From JBCDBH01 sp039184055 (GTDB lineage Bacteria > Acidobacteriota > Thermoanaerobaculia > Multivoradales > J023): a stretch of 8,563 nt of DNA. How positions within the stretch are numbered: position 1 is the stretch's first letter; each line of letters opens with the position of its first letter. Positions 1 through 7,035 of the stretch are shown here, one piece after another. Below the pieces are notes generated by a model, which was not told where the DNA came from, did no database searches, and saw only the letters and a program-made list of their open reading frames with translations. The translations under genes and the position numbers were made by a program. The stretch spans positions 1 through 8,563 of the forward strand of contig JBCDBH010000257.1 of assembly GCA_039184055.1 (NCBI GenBank). The letters run 5' to 3'.

Positions 1-10
1 AGACGAGCTC

Positions 11-490
11 TTAGTAGGCCTTGGTACGCGGCGTCCACCAGCCCATGAAGAAGACGATCGCGAAGCCATACGCGAACAGGCTCTGCGCCAACACCACGCC
101 CACCACTGTACCCACCAGGCCGAGGCGGATGAAGAGGAAGAGCAGACAGGTCCCGAGCACCACCGGTGAGAAGGCGAATGGGACGTAGGCGAGCAGGAGC
201 AGACGGTCACGGTGTTGGGAGTAGGCGATGGCGCGTGAGGTGAGATAACCACCCGCGGTGGCGAACACGGCGACGCTCAAGGAAATCGCCAGCGACAACA
301 CCAGGCTATCGACCAGCTCGCCACGTCCACCGAGCAGGTTGAGCCAGCGGTCGCCAGAGAGGCTCGGTGGCAAGACGTCGGGCACGGTCCACCGCTCAGC
401 CAACGACAAAACAAAGAGATAGATCAGCGGCACCAGGCACGCCACCCCGAGGGTCGTCGCGGCCAGGCCCTGCCAGGCGCGCTCACGCAT
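11..490 (-). pseudogene. ABC transporter permease 2, truncated before the EAA loop
   Basis: This is an inner-membrane permease of the binding-protein-dependent ABC type, partner of the permease encoded just upstream. The 159 residues show about four hydrophobic segments (roughly 10-31, 62-86, 96-123 and 127-149), whereas this family normally has six and about 260-280 residues. The protein ends at TPRTKAY, exactly where the cytoplasmic EAA loop that docks on the ATPase should begin. Beyond the TAA stop (11-13) the same frame continues with Glu-Leu-Val. Restoring TAA to GAA would therefore read AYEELV, as in intact relatives. Possible causes are a nonsense mutation, a sequencing error, or a gene broken near the window edge; only 10 bases beyond the stop are visible. 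The ATG at 490 overlaps the upstream stop by 8 bases, which suggests translational coupling. If the stop is real, the product should not couple to an ATPase. Confidence 0.75.
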
Positions 491-1328
491 AACGACGCCG
501 CCTGAAGACCACCGCGAGCAAGCCGAAGACCAGCGCGGTATAAACCAGGGCCACCGCGAAAGCTTCGGGCTTTTGGCCGAGATCGAAGAGGGAGAATTTG
601 CGATACGTCAGCACCGAGAGCATCTGGGGCGATTGCCGACCGAGCAGCCAAGGCACTTCGAAGGAGCCGAGCACGACGATAAAGAAGAGCACGAGATTGG
701 TCATCGCGCCCCGCAGCAGGATCGGCACGGTGACCCGCAGCACACGCTGACGCTTCTTCGCTCCCAGGGCGGTGGCGAGCCGTTCGAGCTCGGCGAGACG
801 CTCGGTGTCGTAGAGCTGGACAAAGAGCAAGACGAAGAACGGCACGGCGATCGCGACGTGGGTGACGATCATGCCGAGCCCGATCGGATCGTGCACCATC
901 GACACCAGCTCACCGGTATCGCTCGTGAGACCGAGCGCGTAGGCAATCCGGGGCACCCAGCCTCCGCCACCAAACCACTGGAACGTGAGAAAGGCGGCGA
1001 CCGTGCCGGGAATCGCCAGGGGCAGAAAGACCAGGTACGACAGCGGCCCGCGACGCAGCGCCGGTCGCAGCCCCAGGGTGATGAGGAGGGCGAAACCAGC
1101 GGTGAGCACGACCGTGACCGCCGCCACCCAGGTCGACAGGACGACCGAGGCCCAGGTTTCACGACTGCTCAGCACCGCTTGCCAATGCTCGGTGGTGAAG
1201 CCGTCGTTGAGCAGACCGACGAGACCGAGGCTGTAGAGCAACGCCCACACCAGGCTGAAGGCGATCGGCGCGGCGACTCCGCCGAGCAAGAGCCCGAGAC
1301 CGATGCGTTCCGCCAAGCTAGCCCTCAT
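483..1328 (-). CDS. ABC transporter permease 1 (YnjC N-half-like)
   Basis: This is an inner-membrane permease subunit of an importer related to the spermidine/putrescine, thiamine and YnjC permeases. It has 281 residues, normal for the family, with about six hydrophobic segments (around 11-36, 60-86, 97-118, 151-175, 208-229 and 257-275). The conserved EAA loop is at about 179-203, with the core LATALGAKKRQRVLRVTVP, and should contact the ATPase. In E. coli YnjC two such permeases are fused; here they are separate, overlapping genes. The start codon and first codons (Met-Arg-Ala) come from the end of the palindromic repeat element that separates this gene from the binding-protein gene. Only a weak ribosome site (GGTG, six bases ahead of the ATG) precedes it. 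A TTG at codon 5, outside the repeat, is an alternative and possibly ancestral start. The substrate cannot be read from the sequence. Confidence 0.9.
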   Translation of the reverse strand: MRASLAERIGLGLLLGGVAAPIAFSLVWALLYSLGLVGLLNDGFTTEHWQAVLSSRETWASVVLSTWVAAVTVVLTAGFALLITLGLRPALRRGPLSYLVFLPLAIPGTVAAFLTFQWFGGGGWVPRIAYALGLTSDTGELVSMVHDPIGLGMIVTHVAIAVPFFVLLFVQLYDTERLAELERLATALGAKKRQRVLRVTVPILLRGAMTNLVLFFIVVLGSFEVPWLLGRQSPQMLSVLTYRKFSLFDLGQKPEAFAVALVYTALVFGLLAVVFRRRRYA

Positions 1329-1500
1329 GTTTCACCAGCCCGCCTGCTGCAACGCGGAAACGCATGCAATCTCAGGGCGTGCTCGCTCTTCGCGCCCTCG
1401 ACGTACCTTTGGGTACGCCTCCGGTTGCTCATCCCTGCGCTGCCCAGATCTCACGCACGTTTCCGCGCTTCGCCAAGGCGTTTGGTGAAACATGAGGGCT
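1320..1500. repeat. 181-bp palindromic intergenic repeat element (REP/MITE-like)
   Basis: The element fills the gap between the binding-protein and permease 1 genes. Its ends are perfect 18-bp inverted repeats: AGCCCTCATGTTTCACCA at 1320-1337 and its reverse complement at 1483-1500. A second matched pair lies at the same depth in both arms (CGCGGAAACG at 1353-1362, complement at 1458-1467). The centre is a short hairpin, CGTACC (1402-1407) with GGTACG (1412-1417) around a TTTG loop. All three pairs share a centre near 1410, so the whole element is one imperfect palindrome. Smaller hairpins occur inside, for example AGGGCG at 1374-1379 with CGCCCT at 1393-1398, and CGCCAAGGCG at 1471-1480. I see no transposase and no clear target duplication. 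Transcribed with the operon, it would fold into a large branched hairpin. The look is that of a dispersed, non-autonomous repeat, but copy number cannot be judged here. Confidence 0.85.
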
Positions 1501-1514
1501 CTGCACCGTGCCTC

Positions 1515-2771
1515 TCAGCGCTCCACGAGCTCGCTACGGAAGTCTTCATACATCCGCAGCATGACCTCGGACGCTGGCTCCATCAGCGCGCGATCGGCGA
1601 TGGCTTCGCGTGACGGCGAGCGCTCGCGTCCCGGGACGTTGCGGAATTTCTCTTGCCAGTCGGCGGGAAGACGATCGATGTCGAGCACCGTGCCGTCACC
1701 CCACACCGCGGGCTGGAATTTGTGGAATTGCGCCTCGGGTGAGAGGAGAAAGTTGATCGCCACCAGCGCGCCGGCGGGATGGGCGCCACGGTCGACCAGA
1801 CCGAGGTAGTGGCTGTTGCGGATCGTGCCGCTGTCGAGCACATAAGCGCGTGAGGTCTCGGGCAGGATGCCCTGCATCACCTTGTTGTCGACCTCGCCGT
1901 CGTTGTTCGACATGGTGAAATCGATCTCGTCGTTGGCGAAGAGCTGATGGAGCTGAGCCACGTCGACCGGAAAGCTCGCCCCGCCTTTCCACAGATCGGG
2001 TTGGAGATCGCGCAGCCAGTCGAAGAGATCGTTACGCGCGCGGTCGTAGGTGTCCGGATCGAACGAGCCGGCGAACGCACCCGGTCCCCCGGCGACGTCG
2101 ATCAGCAACGACTTGAGAAAGGTCATGCCGGTGAATTGGCTATCCCAGGTGAACCGTCCCGGGTTGGCGCGAATCCACTCGGCGAGCGCTTCGCGAGTGC
2201 GCGGTGGCTCGCTCACCCGTTCGGTATCGTAGATCAACGCCAGCTGGACGTTGCCCCACGGTGCTTCGAAGCCTTCGATCGGCTGTTGAAAGTCGTAGCC
2301 GATAAAGGGGTTGTCGAAATCGACCAGGGCGGCGTTGGGCAGCTTGTCGGTAAACGGACCGGCGAGCGCTTCGATCTGGCGGAGCTGGTAGAAGGTCTCG
2401 CCGTTGATCCACACGAAGTCGATCTCACTGACGGCCTTGCCGCCTTCGAGCTCGGTGAGCAGGAGGTTGACGATCTCGTTGCCCTGCGCCGAGACCACCT
2501 CAAGCTCGATGTCGTAGGTCTCGCGCAGATGATCGGCGACCCAGCCCTGGACGTAATCGTTGATCAATGGATCACCGGTCCACATACCGAAAACGACACG
2601 GCTACCGCGCGCCTGCTCGACGATGGCGTCCCATTCGAGCGCTAAAACGTCATCGATCTCGGGTGCTTGTTGCGTCGGCCCGCAGCCGAAGAGGGCAAGC
2701 ACGATGATGCAGGCGATCACTGAGCGCGCATGAGACAACACCTTGGAAAACCCGCGTGTCTTAAAAGACAA
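1515..2771 (-). CDS. ynjB: ABC transporter substrate-binding lipoprotein, YnjB-like
   Basis: This is the extracytoplasmic solute-binding protein of the importer, 418 residues, close to the E. coli YnjB length of just under 400. YnjB-like stretches include FGMWTGDPLINDYVQGWVA near 61-79, FVWINGETF, GFEAPWGNVQLALIYDTERV followed by PPRTREALAEWI, PGRFTWDSQF and a following TFLK. The N-terminus is a lipoprotein signal: basic residues, a hydrophobic stretch, then a lipobox LFGC with Cys30 as the likely lipidation site. The protein should thus be membrane-tethered rather than free. The TTG start at 2771 overlaps the receptor gene by 11 bases and follows a GGGGGTG ribosome site. GTG at 2741 or TTG at 2738 would give a shorter signal peptide and remain possible. 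Translational coupling to the receptor is likely. The ligand is unknown, and the family assignment is from remembered motifs. Confidence 0.88.
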   Translation of the reverse strand: MSFKTRGFSKVLSHARSVIACIIVLALFGCGPTQQAPEIDDVLALEWDAIVEQARGSRVVFGMWTGDPLINDYVQGWVADHLRETYDIELEVVSAQGNEIVNLLLTELEGGKAVSEIDFVWINGETFYQLRQIEALAGPFTDKLPNAALVDFDNPFIGYDFQQPIEGFEAPWGNVQLALIYDTERVSEPPRTREALAEWIRANPGRFTWDSQFTGMTFLKSLLIDVAGGPGAFAGSFDPDTYDRARNDLFDWLRDLQPDLWKGGASFPVDVAQLHQLFANDEIDFTMSNNDGEVDNKVMQGILPETSRAYVLDSGTIRNSHYLGLVDRGAHPAGALVAINFLLSPEAQFHKFQPAVWGDGTVLDIDRLPADWQEKFRNVPGRERSPSREAIADRALMEPASEVMLRMYEDFRSELVER

Positions 2772-5724
2772 AGCGCACCCCCAGCTGGAATTGACGCGGC
2801 GGCGCGGCGTTCTTCAGCACGATGCCGGAGCCGGCCGGACCGATCTGAATCTGGTTGCTCTGGGTGGCGTTGTTGCTGAATCCGGAGAGGTTGGTGTTGT
2901 TGAGGAGGTTGAAGACATCGAGACGGAGCTCGACGTTGCGGTCACGAATCGGCAGCTGGTATTGAATGCCGAGATCGTAGACCTGCGACCAGGGCAGCCG
3001 GTCGGAGTTGCGGGGCTCACCCGGGAAGCGATCGCTGTTGCCGACGAAGGCGTCGCCAAAGGAGCGCCCGTCACCGTTGAGATCGGTGGTGCCGAAGACG
3101 GTCGCATCGGGAATGCGGTTGACCGGCTGACCGCTTTGCAACAGGGCGGTGAGCGCGATCGACAGGTCGTCGAGCGGGTGGACCTGGAAGACGGCGCTGA
3201 TCACGTGCTCGCGATCGTTGACCGACGGCCCCCATTCGGCTTCGAAATCGTTCGAGTCCTGGGCGCGAAAGTTGATGTCGTCGGTGTTGTTTTCGAGCTT
3301 CGACCAGGTGTAGCCGAGACGGAAGTTGTACCAATCGTCGGCCTTGTATTTGATGAAGGTGAAGGTGGCGGCGCGATATTCGGCCTCGCCTTCGGTCTCG
3401 GAAACGACGATGTTGCGCGCCCCACCGTCTTCGAAGTCGACCGGCCGGGTGGCGTCGGCTTCTTCCTGGCTCCGCACCACCGGGTTGTTCGGGTCGACGG
3501 TATAGGGCGCCGGGGCGTTGAGGTCGCGGAGACGAAAGAGGTTGCGCGATTGGGTGTAGATCAGGTCGACATAGAAGAGCATGTCCGAGCGGACCTGCCG
3601 CTGGTAGCCGAGTGAGTACTGCTCGGTGACCGGGTTGTCCCACCCGTCGGGATTGAGAATGCGCCGCTCGTTGCTGAAGATCGACTCGCGCGAGCCTTGG
3701 ACCTCCTCGGGCGTCGGGCCACCGAGATAGGGCACGTCGTCGAAGGAGGTCACCAGGTTGCCGTCGAAGGTGATGCGATCGATGTCGGTGTCGGCGGGCA
3801 GAATCCCGAGCGCGATCAGCTCGCGGAGCTGGTTGCGAAAACCCACGGCGCTGCTGTTTTGCTGCAGGGCGTCGCTATAGGCCGCGTAGACGATCTTCTC
3901 GTAGAAGAGCCCGAAACCACCCCGGAGCACGGAGTCGTCGTCGATCTGGTAATTGAAGGACACCCGTGGCGCGAAGTTGTCGGTGTCGGCGCTATCGCTC
4001 CCCGACTCACTCAGGCTGTCGTAGTCGTAACGCAAACCGAGCGACAGGTTGAGCCGTGGCGTCACCGAGAAGAGATCTTCGACATAGAAGCTGTAGAGCT
4101 CTTGCGTTTCGCCGTAGGAGTTCGGCAGCAGCTCGACGTCGTAACGCACCACCTCGACGTCCGACGGACTGTCTTCGACGTCGAGCGACGAGCCAAAGCC
4201 GCCAGCGGCGAGCGCGTCTTCTTGTTCCTGGGTGAGCTGCACCAGGTAGTTGCCGTCGACATTACCACCGCCGGTGAGCGCGAAGTCGGCGAGGATGATG
4301 TCGGCACCCATGGTGAGGGTGTGATCACCGAGGATGAAGCTCAGGCTGTCGCGGAGCTGAACGGTTTCTTCGATGTCGTCGAAGACGAAGCCCGGATGAC
4401 CGAGCACTGCGACGGTTTGCCCGCTGGCGCCGAGCACCGTCGCCTGCGGACCGTCGCCGTTGAGCGGTCGACCGTAATTCCACCGGAAGCGGCTGAATTG
4501 CACGCTCGCCTCGTTGACGATGTCGCTGCTGATCCAGCTGCCACGCAGGGCGCCGAGAAGCGACTCGCGATCCTGCACGCTGCCCGCCGAAGGAAAGGTC
4601 ACGCCTCCGTCGAGACCGCCACCCTGACGCTCGATGTTGACGTCGCCGTAGTTGAGCCGCGCGGTGAGCGGAATGCTGTCGGTGAGCTGGTGATCGAAGC
4701 GACCGGTGGCGTAGAGGAATTCGTTGGTGCCGCTGACCGTATCGGCGATCCCGAGCTCGGGCACCGCGAGCACGTTGTCTTTTTCGTCACGGGTGCCTTC
4801 GACGTTGGCGAAGAAGAAAGTGCGATCCTTGCGAATCGGTCCGCCGATCGAGAAGCCGAGCTGGTCGCGTTTGAAACCGTCTTGGACCTGGTTACCCGAG
4901 AGATCGCGTCCGGGAAAGGCGGTGCTGGCGTCGAGATTCTCACCCGGTCGTGACAGGTAGAAAACCTCACCCTGGAGATCGTTGCCACCGTTCTTGGTGG
5001 TGACGTTGAAGACACCGTTACCGGTGCGGCCGAATTCGGCCGAATAGCTGCTGGTGAGCACCGTGACGTCCTGCACCGCGCCGACCGGCACGGCGAATTT
5101 CTGACCGCCGAGAAAGTTCTCGTTGTTGTCGAGACCATCGATCATGTAGTTGGTGAACAACGAGTTGGCGCCGTTGATCGAGACGTTCGGAGCCTCGGGA
5201 TAAAAGCCCGTCGCCTGGGTGACGTTGGGGAGCCGATAAAGCGATCGCGTGACGTCACGTCCTTCGATCGGCAAGATCTCGAGCTCCTCCTCCACCAGGG
5301 TCGACGACACTTCGGCGTCGACCCGGTTGAGCGCCACCAATTGCCGTTCGGCGGTGACCGTCACGCCTTCGGTGAAGGTTTCGAGCAGTCGCAAGCGCAA
5401 CGTCGCGCTGGCATCTTGATTGGTGCGCAGCACAAGACCCGTCTTCGTGGCGTCGCCAAATCCATCGAGCCCCTTGGCCGTCACCGCGTAGCCATCCCCG
5501 GTGGCGAGGGCGCGAAACCGTGCTTTGCCCTGGTCGTTACTGATCGCGCTGGTGGTAAAGCCACGACCGTCGTTGGTCAAGGTGATCTCGACCCCGGGCA
5601 CCGGCGTGCCGGCGGTATCTTCGAGCACCAGAACCTCGAGAGTGGCCTGGGCAAAGGCGGGCGTGGCGAGAAGAGCCAGCACGAGCACGCTGGCGAGAAA
5701 GAAAAAGAAAACACGAAAAGACAT
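2761..5724 (-). CDS. TonB-dependent outer membrane receptor with carboxypeptidase-regulatory-like domain
   Basis: This is an outer-membrane, TonB-energised transporter of 987 residues. In order it has a signal peptide (1-25, cleavage after AFA), a carboxypeptidase-regulatory/Cna-B-like beta-sandwich at about 27-115 (GTPVPGVEITL, then NDQGKARF), a TonB-box-like EGVTVTAER, a plug domain up to about 240, then a long beta-barrel. The plug carries SINGANSLFTNYMIDGLDNN and SSYSAEFGRTGNGVFNVTTKNG. The barrel ends in VRFVF, with the C-terminal phenylalanine typical of outer-membrane barrels. Barrel hallmarks include FKRDQLGFSIGGPIRKDRTFF. The ATG at 5724 is chosen because GGAG stands 9 bases ahead; an in-frame GTG at 5739 overlaps that ribosome site and would add five residues before the signal. 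It is the first gene of the transport operon and overlaps the binding-protein gene. The architecture is Oar-like and common in Acidobacteriota. The substrate is unknown. Confidence 0.95.
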   Translation of the reverse strand: MSFRVFFFFLASVLVLALLATPAFAQATLEVLVLEDTAGTPVPGVEITLTNDGRGFTTSAISNDQGKARFRALATGDGYAVTAKGLDGFGDATKTGLVLRTNQDASATLRLRLLETFTEGVTVTAERQLVALNRVDAEVSSTLVEEELEILPIEGRDVTRSLYRLPNVTQATGFYPEAPNVSINGANSLFTNYMIDGLDNNENFLGGQKFAVPVGAVQDVTVLTSSYSAEFGRTGNGVFNVTTKNGGNDLQGEVFYLSRPGENLDASTAFPGRDLSGNQVQDGFKRDQLGFSIGGPIRKDRTFFFANVEGTRDEKDNVLAVPELGIADTVSGTNEFLYATGRFDHQLTDSIPLTARLNYGDVNIERQGGGLDGGVTFPSAGSVQDRESLLGALRGSWISSDIVNEASVQFSRFRWNYGRPLNGDGPQATVLGASGQTVAVLGHPGFVFDDIEETVQLRDSLSFILGDHTLTMGADIILADFALTGGGNVDGNYLVQLTQEQEDALAAGGFGSSLDVEDSPSDVEVVRYDVELLPNSYGETQELYSFYVEDLFSVTPRLNLSLGLRYDYDSLSESGSDSADTDNFAPRVSFNYQIDDDSVLRGGFGLFYEKIVYAAYSDALQQNSSAVGFRNQLRELIALGILPADTDIDRITFDGNLVTSFDDVPYLGGPTPEEVQGSRESIFSNERRILNPDGWDNPVTEQYSLGYQRQVRSDMLFYVDLIYTQSRNLFRLRDLNAPAPYTVDPNNPVVRSQEEADATRPVDFEDGGARNIVVSETEGEAEYRAATFTFIKYKADDWYNFRLGYTWSKLENNTDDINFRAQDSNDFEAEWGPSVNDREHVISAVFQVHPLDDLSIALTALLQSGQPVNRIPDATVFGTTDLNGDGRSFGDAFVGNSDRFPGEPRNSDRLPWSQVYDLGIQYQLPIRDRNVELRLDVFNLLNNTNLSGFSNNATQSNQIQIGPAGSGIVLKNAAPPRQFQLGVRFVF

Positions 5725-5779
5725 GCACGGAATCTCCACGAACGAAATACGGTCCTAGAACGACTTTCGAAACCATGAG

Positions 5780-5797
5780 CACGCTCGATCGAGCGTG
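5780..5797. promoter_or_regulatory. 18-bp perfect palindrome upstream of the receptor operon
   Basis: CACGCTCGATCGAGCGTG equals its own reverse complement. Weaker outer arms CCATG (5773-5777) and CATGG (5802-5806) extend it. It lies 55 bases ahead of the receptor start and about 110 bases after the glycosyltransferase stop. It could be a dimeric regulator's operator or a hairpin at the end of the glycosyltransferase transcript. No T-run follows on the minus strand, so a standard intrinsic terminator is unlikely. A weak promoter-like pair lies just downstream on the minus strand (TTTCGA, 17 bases, TATTTC), each matching only three of six consensus bases. Confidence 0.45.
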
Positions 5798-5807
5798 GGA
5801 GCATGGC

Positions 5808-5919
5808 GCCTAGAAGAACGGGTGCCTAGAAGAACGGGCGCCTGGAAGAACGGGTGCCTAGAAGAACGGGCGCCTAGACGAACGAATGTGTAGGCGAACG
5901 AGTGCTAGGCGAAGGAGGC
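5808..5919. repeat. 16-bp tandem repeat array overlapping the glycosyltransferase stop codon
   Basis: Seven consecutive 16-bp units run without spacers. Units 1-4 (5808-5871) are almost identical, GCCTAGAAGAACGGGT or the same ending in C. Units 5-7 (5872-5919) diverge progressively toward the gene. The last base alternates T, C, T, C over units 1-4, which hints at duplication of a 32-bp dimer. Unit 7 contains the stop codon and the last four sense codons of the glycosyltransferase gene. The array therefore looks like serial copies of that gene's 3' end. The period is not a multiple of three. With the preceding 83 bases it fills the gap up to the receptor start; I see no gene there. Confidence 0.9.
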
Positions 5920-6654
5920 GGTTCGGAGCGGGGGTCCACGTGGGGCGTCGAGCCCGCGTGTGACCTGGCGTGGCAGCGGCAGCGCGAGAGGGATGGCGAC
6001 GAACGGTCGCGTGATCAGCTGCCGCAAGAGGGCGCGGAGCTCGGCGTCGGCTTCCCGCCACAGGGCGCCGAGCGCGTGTCGACCGTCGATGTCGGCGTGC
6101 TCGGTTTCGAGACAGATCAGACCGTGACGGATGAGATCCGATGCCGTATGCCGGCTCCGCCAGCGCACCCCGGCGAAGAGCGCGCTCGGCTCGACGCGAG
6201 CACCGATGACGTACGCACCGCCATCACGCGCCGGCCCGAGCACCGCGTCGTGGGATTCGAGCGCCTGGAACGCGGCTTCGAGATCGGCATGCTCGAGCCC
6301 GGGGGTATCGAGCCCGACCGCCACGACGGTGGAATAGCCGAGCGCGCGAACATCGGTGAAAGCGTTGCTCAGCTTGGAGCCGAAACCACGCCCACGTTGC
6401 TCCATGACGCGTGTGCCGACGGGGAGTCGAGCATCGGAACCGAGATCCCCCACCACCACGAGGGCGACGTCGTCGAGCGCGTCGACTGCGGCGAGCACTC
6501 GATCACGCGCCAGCGCGAAGATCGCCTCGGCCTTCTCGACTCGCTTGATCCGACTCTCCTCGGCCGGTGGCCGAGCAAAGAAAAGGACGGCGCGGGCCGG
6601 TGAATCGTGGGCGACGAGCGTGTTCATCGACGCATGATGAGGATCACGGGACAT
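5905..6654 (-). CDS. DUF2064 / TIGR04282-like GT-A glycosyltransferase
   Basis: This is a cytoplasmic protein of the GT-A nucleotide-sugar transferase fold, similar to the DUF2064/TIGR04282 family. Some members of that family are linked to arsenosugar synthesis; the acceptor here is unknown. The protein has 249 residues. Family landmarks in order are an opening strand AVLFFARPP, QRGRGFGSKLSNAF (the usual QRGGDLGERM region), VVAVGLDTPGLEHADL (usual G-D-P-L metal/nucleotide-binding strand) and DAVLGPARDGGAYVIGA (usual GPA-DGGYYLIG). A late ADIDGRHAL corresponds to the DVDT-DL element. Several family residues are replaced, for example PGRVKTRL by AEESRIKRV, so the specificity may differ. Neither candidate start, ATG at 6654 or ATG at 6627, has a clear ribosome site; the second gives an N-terminus closer to relatives. 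It lies 42 bases after hspQ on the same strand and may be co-transcribed. Confidence 0.82.
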   Translation of the reverse strand: MSRDPHHASMNTLVAHDSPARAVLFFARPPAEESRIKRVEKAEAIFALARDRVLAAVDALDDVALVVVGDLGSDARLPVGTRVMEQRGRGFGSKLSNAFTDVRALGYSTVVAVGLDTPGLEHADLEAAFQALESHDAVLGPARDGGAYVIGARVEPSALFAGVRWRSRHTASDLIRHGLICLETEHADIDGRHALGALWREADAELRALLRQLITRPFVAIPLALPLPRQVTRGLDAPRGPPLRTASFA

Positions 6655-6696
6655 TCGGATTTCGGTACGGGGTCGACACGGGATCGGATCTACCGA

Positions 6697-7035
6697 TCAA
6701 TTCGCCATCATCGAGTTGACGTACCGCCCATCCTCCATCCCGGTGAAAATGACATCGACCTTGGGATGTTCGATCGGCTCACCCGTGGTGTCGGCCTCGA
6801 GATTGCGCTCGGCGACATAAGCCGAATGCGTCTCGCCGTGCACCAGCACGTGGTACCACGGCTGATCCTTTGGCGGACGGGATTTGGCGACTTCTTCGTA
6901 CCACTCGTCGGTGAGCTGAAAATCCGGGTCGACATCGATGATGACTCCGCGATAGGCGAAGCGCCGATGGTGGATCACATCGCCAACCGAGAACTTCGCT
7001 TCCGCGTCGATACTGTTGTCCGTGTTCATGCTCAT
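6697..7035 (-). CDS. hspQ: HspQ / YccV-like hemimethylated DNA-binding domain protein
   Basis: This is a small cytoplasmic protein of the HspQ (YccV) family. In E. coli it is a heat-shock protein that binds hemimethylated oriC DNA in vitro and influences Lon proteolysis. The 112 residues match the family's 105-110 or so. Features are KFSVGDVIHHRRFAYRGVI near 14-32, IDVDPDFQL, the signature QPWYHVLV near 58-65, SAYVAERNL, and a C-terminal EHPKVDVIFTGMEDGRYV that resembles non-enterobacterial homologues. The ATG at 7035 is preceded by GGGAG with a 5-base gap, so I prefer it to the upstream in-frame codon at 7083, which would add 16 unlike-family residues. A second ATG lies at 7029. The gene is divergent from the phosphodiesterase gene and upstream of the glycosyltransferase. 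I found no convincing heat-shock promoter. Confidence 0.92.
   Translation of the reverse strand: MSMNTDNSIDAEAKFSVGDVIHHRRFAYRGVIIDVDPDFQLTDEWYEEVAKSRPPKDQPWYHVLVHGETHSAYVAERNLEADTTGEPIEHPKVDVIFTGMEDGRYVNSMMAN

Noticed and set aside
1318..1502. Target-site duplication flanking the palindromic element
   Set aside because: Only the dinucleotide CT is shared by the two flanks, which is expected by chance.
573..1613. Rightward frame of 346 codons antisense to permease 1 and the repeat element
   Set aside because: It mirrors a clear permease gene, is rich in charged residues and Gln typical of antisense GC-rich frames, and runs straight through the palindromic element.
1492..1809. Rightward frame starting at the ATG in the right end of the repeat element
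   Set aside because: It is antisense to the 3' end of the binding-protein gene, Ser/Arg-rich, with no domain. The ATG itself is noted as a property of the repeat.
3697..4953. Rightward frame of 418 codons antisense to the receptor gene (also 2743-3615)
   Set aside because: It arises from the high-GC codon bias of the receptor gene. The Val/Glu/Gly-rich translation has no recognisable domain and the opposite strand encodes a full receptor.
5808..5919. CRISPR array
   Set aside because: Units are only 16 bp and directly adjacent with no spacers, and no cas gene is present. The same holds for the 17-bp array at 7656-7723.
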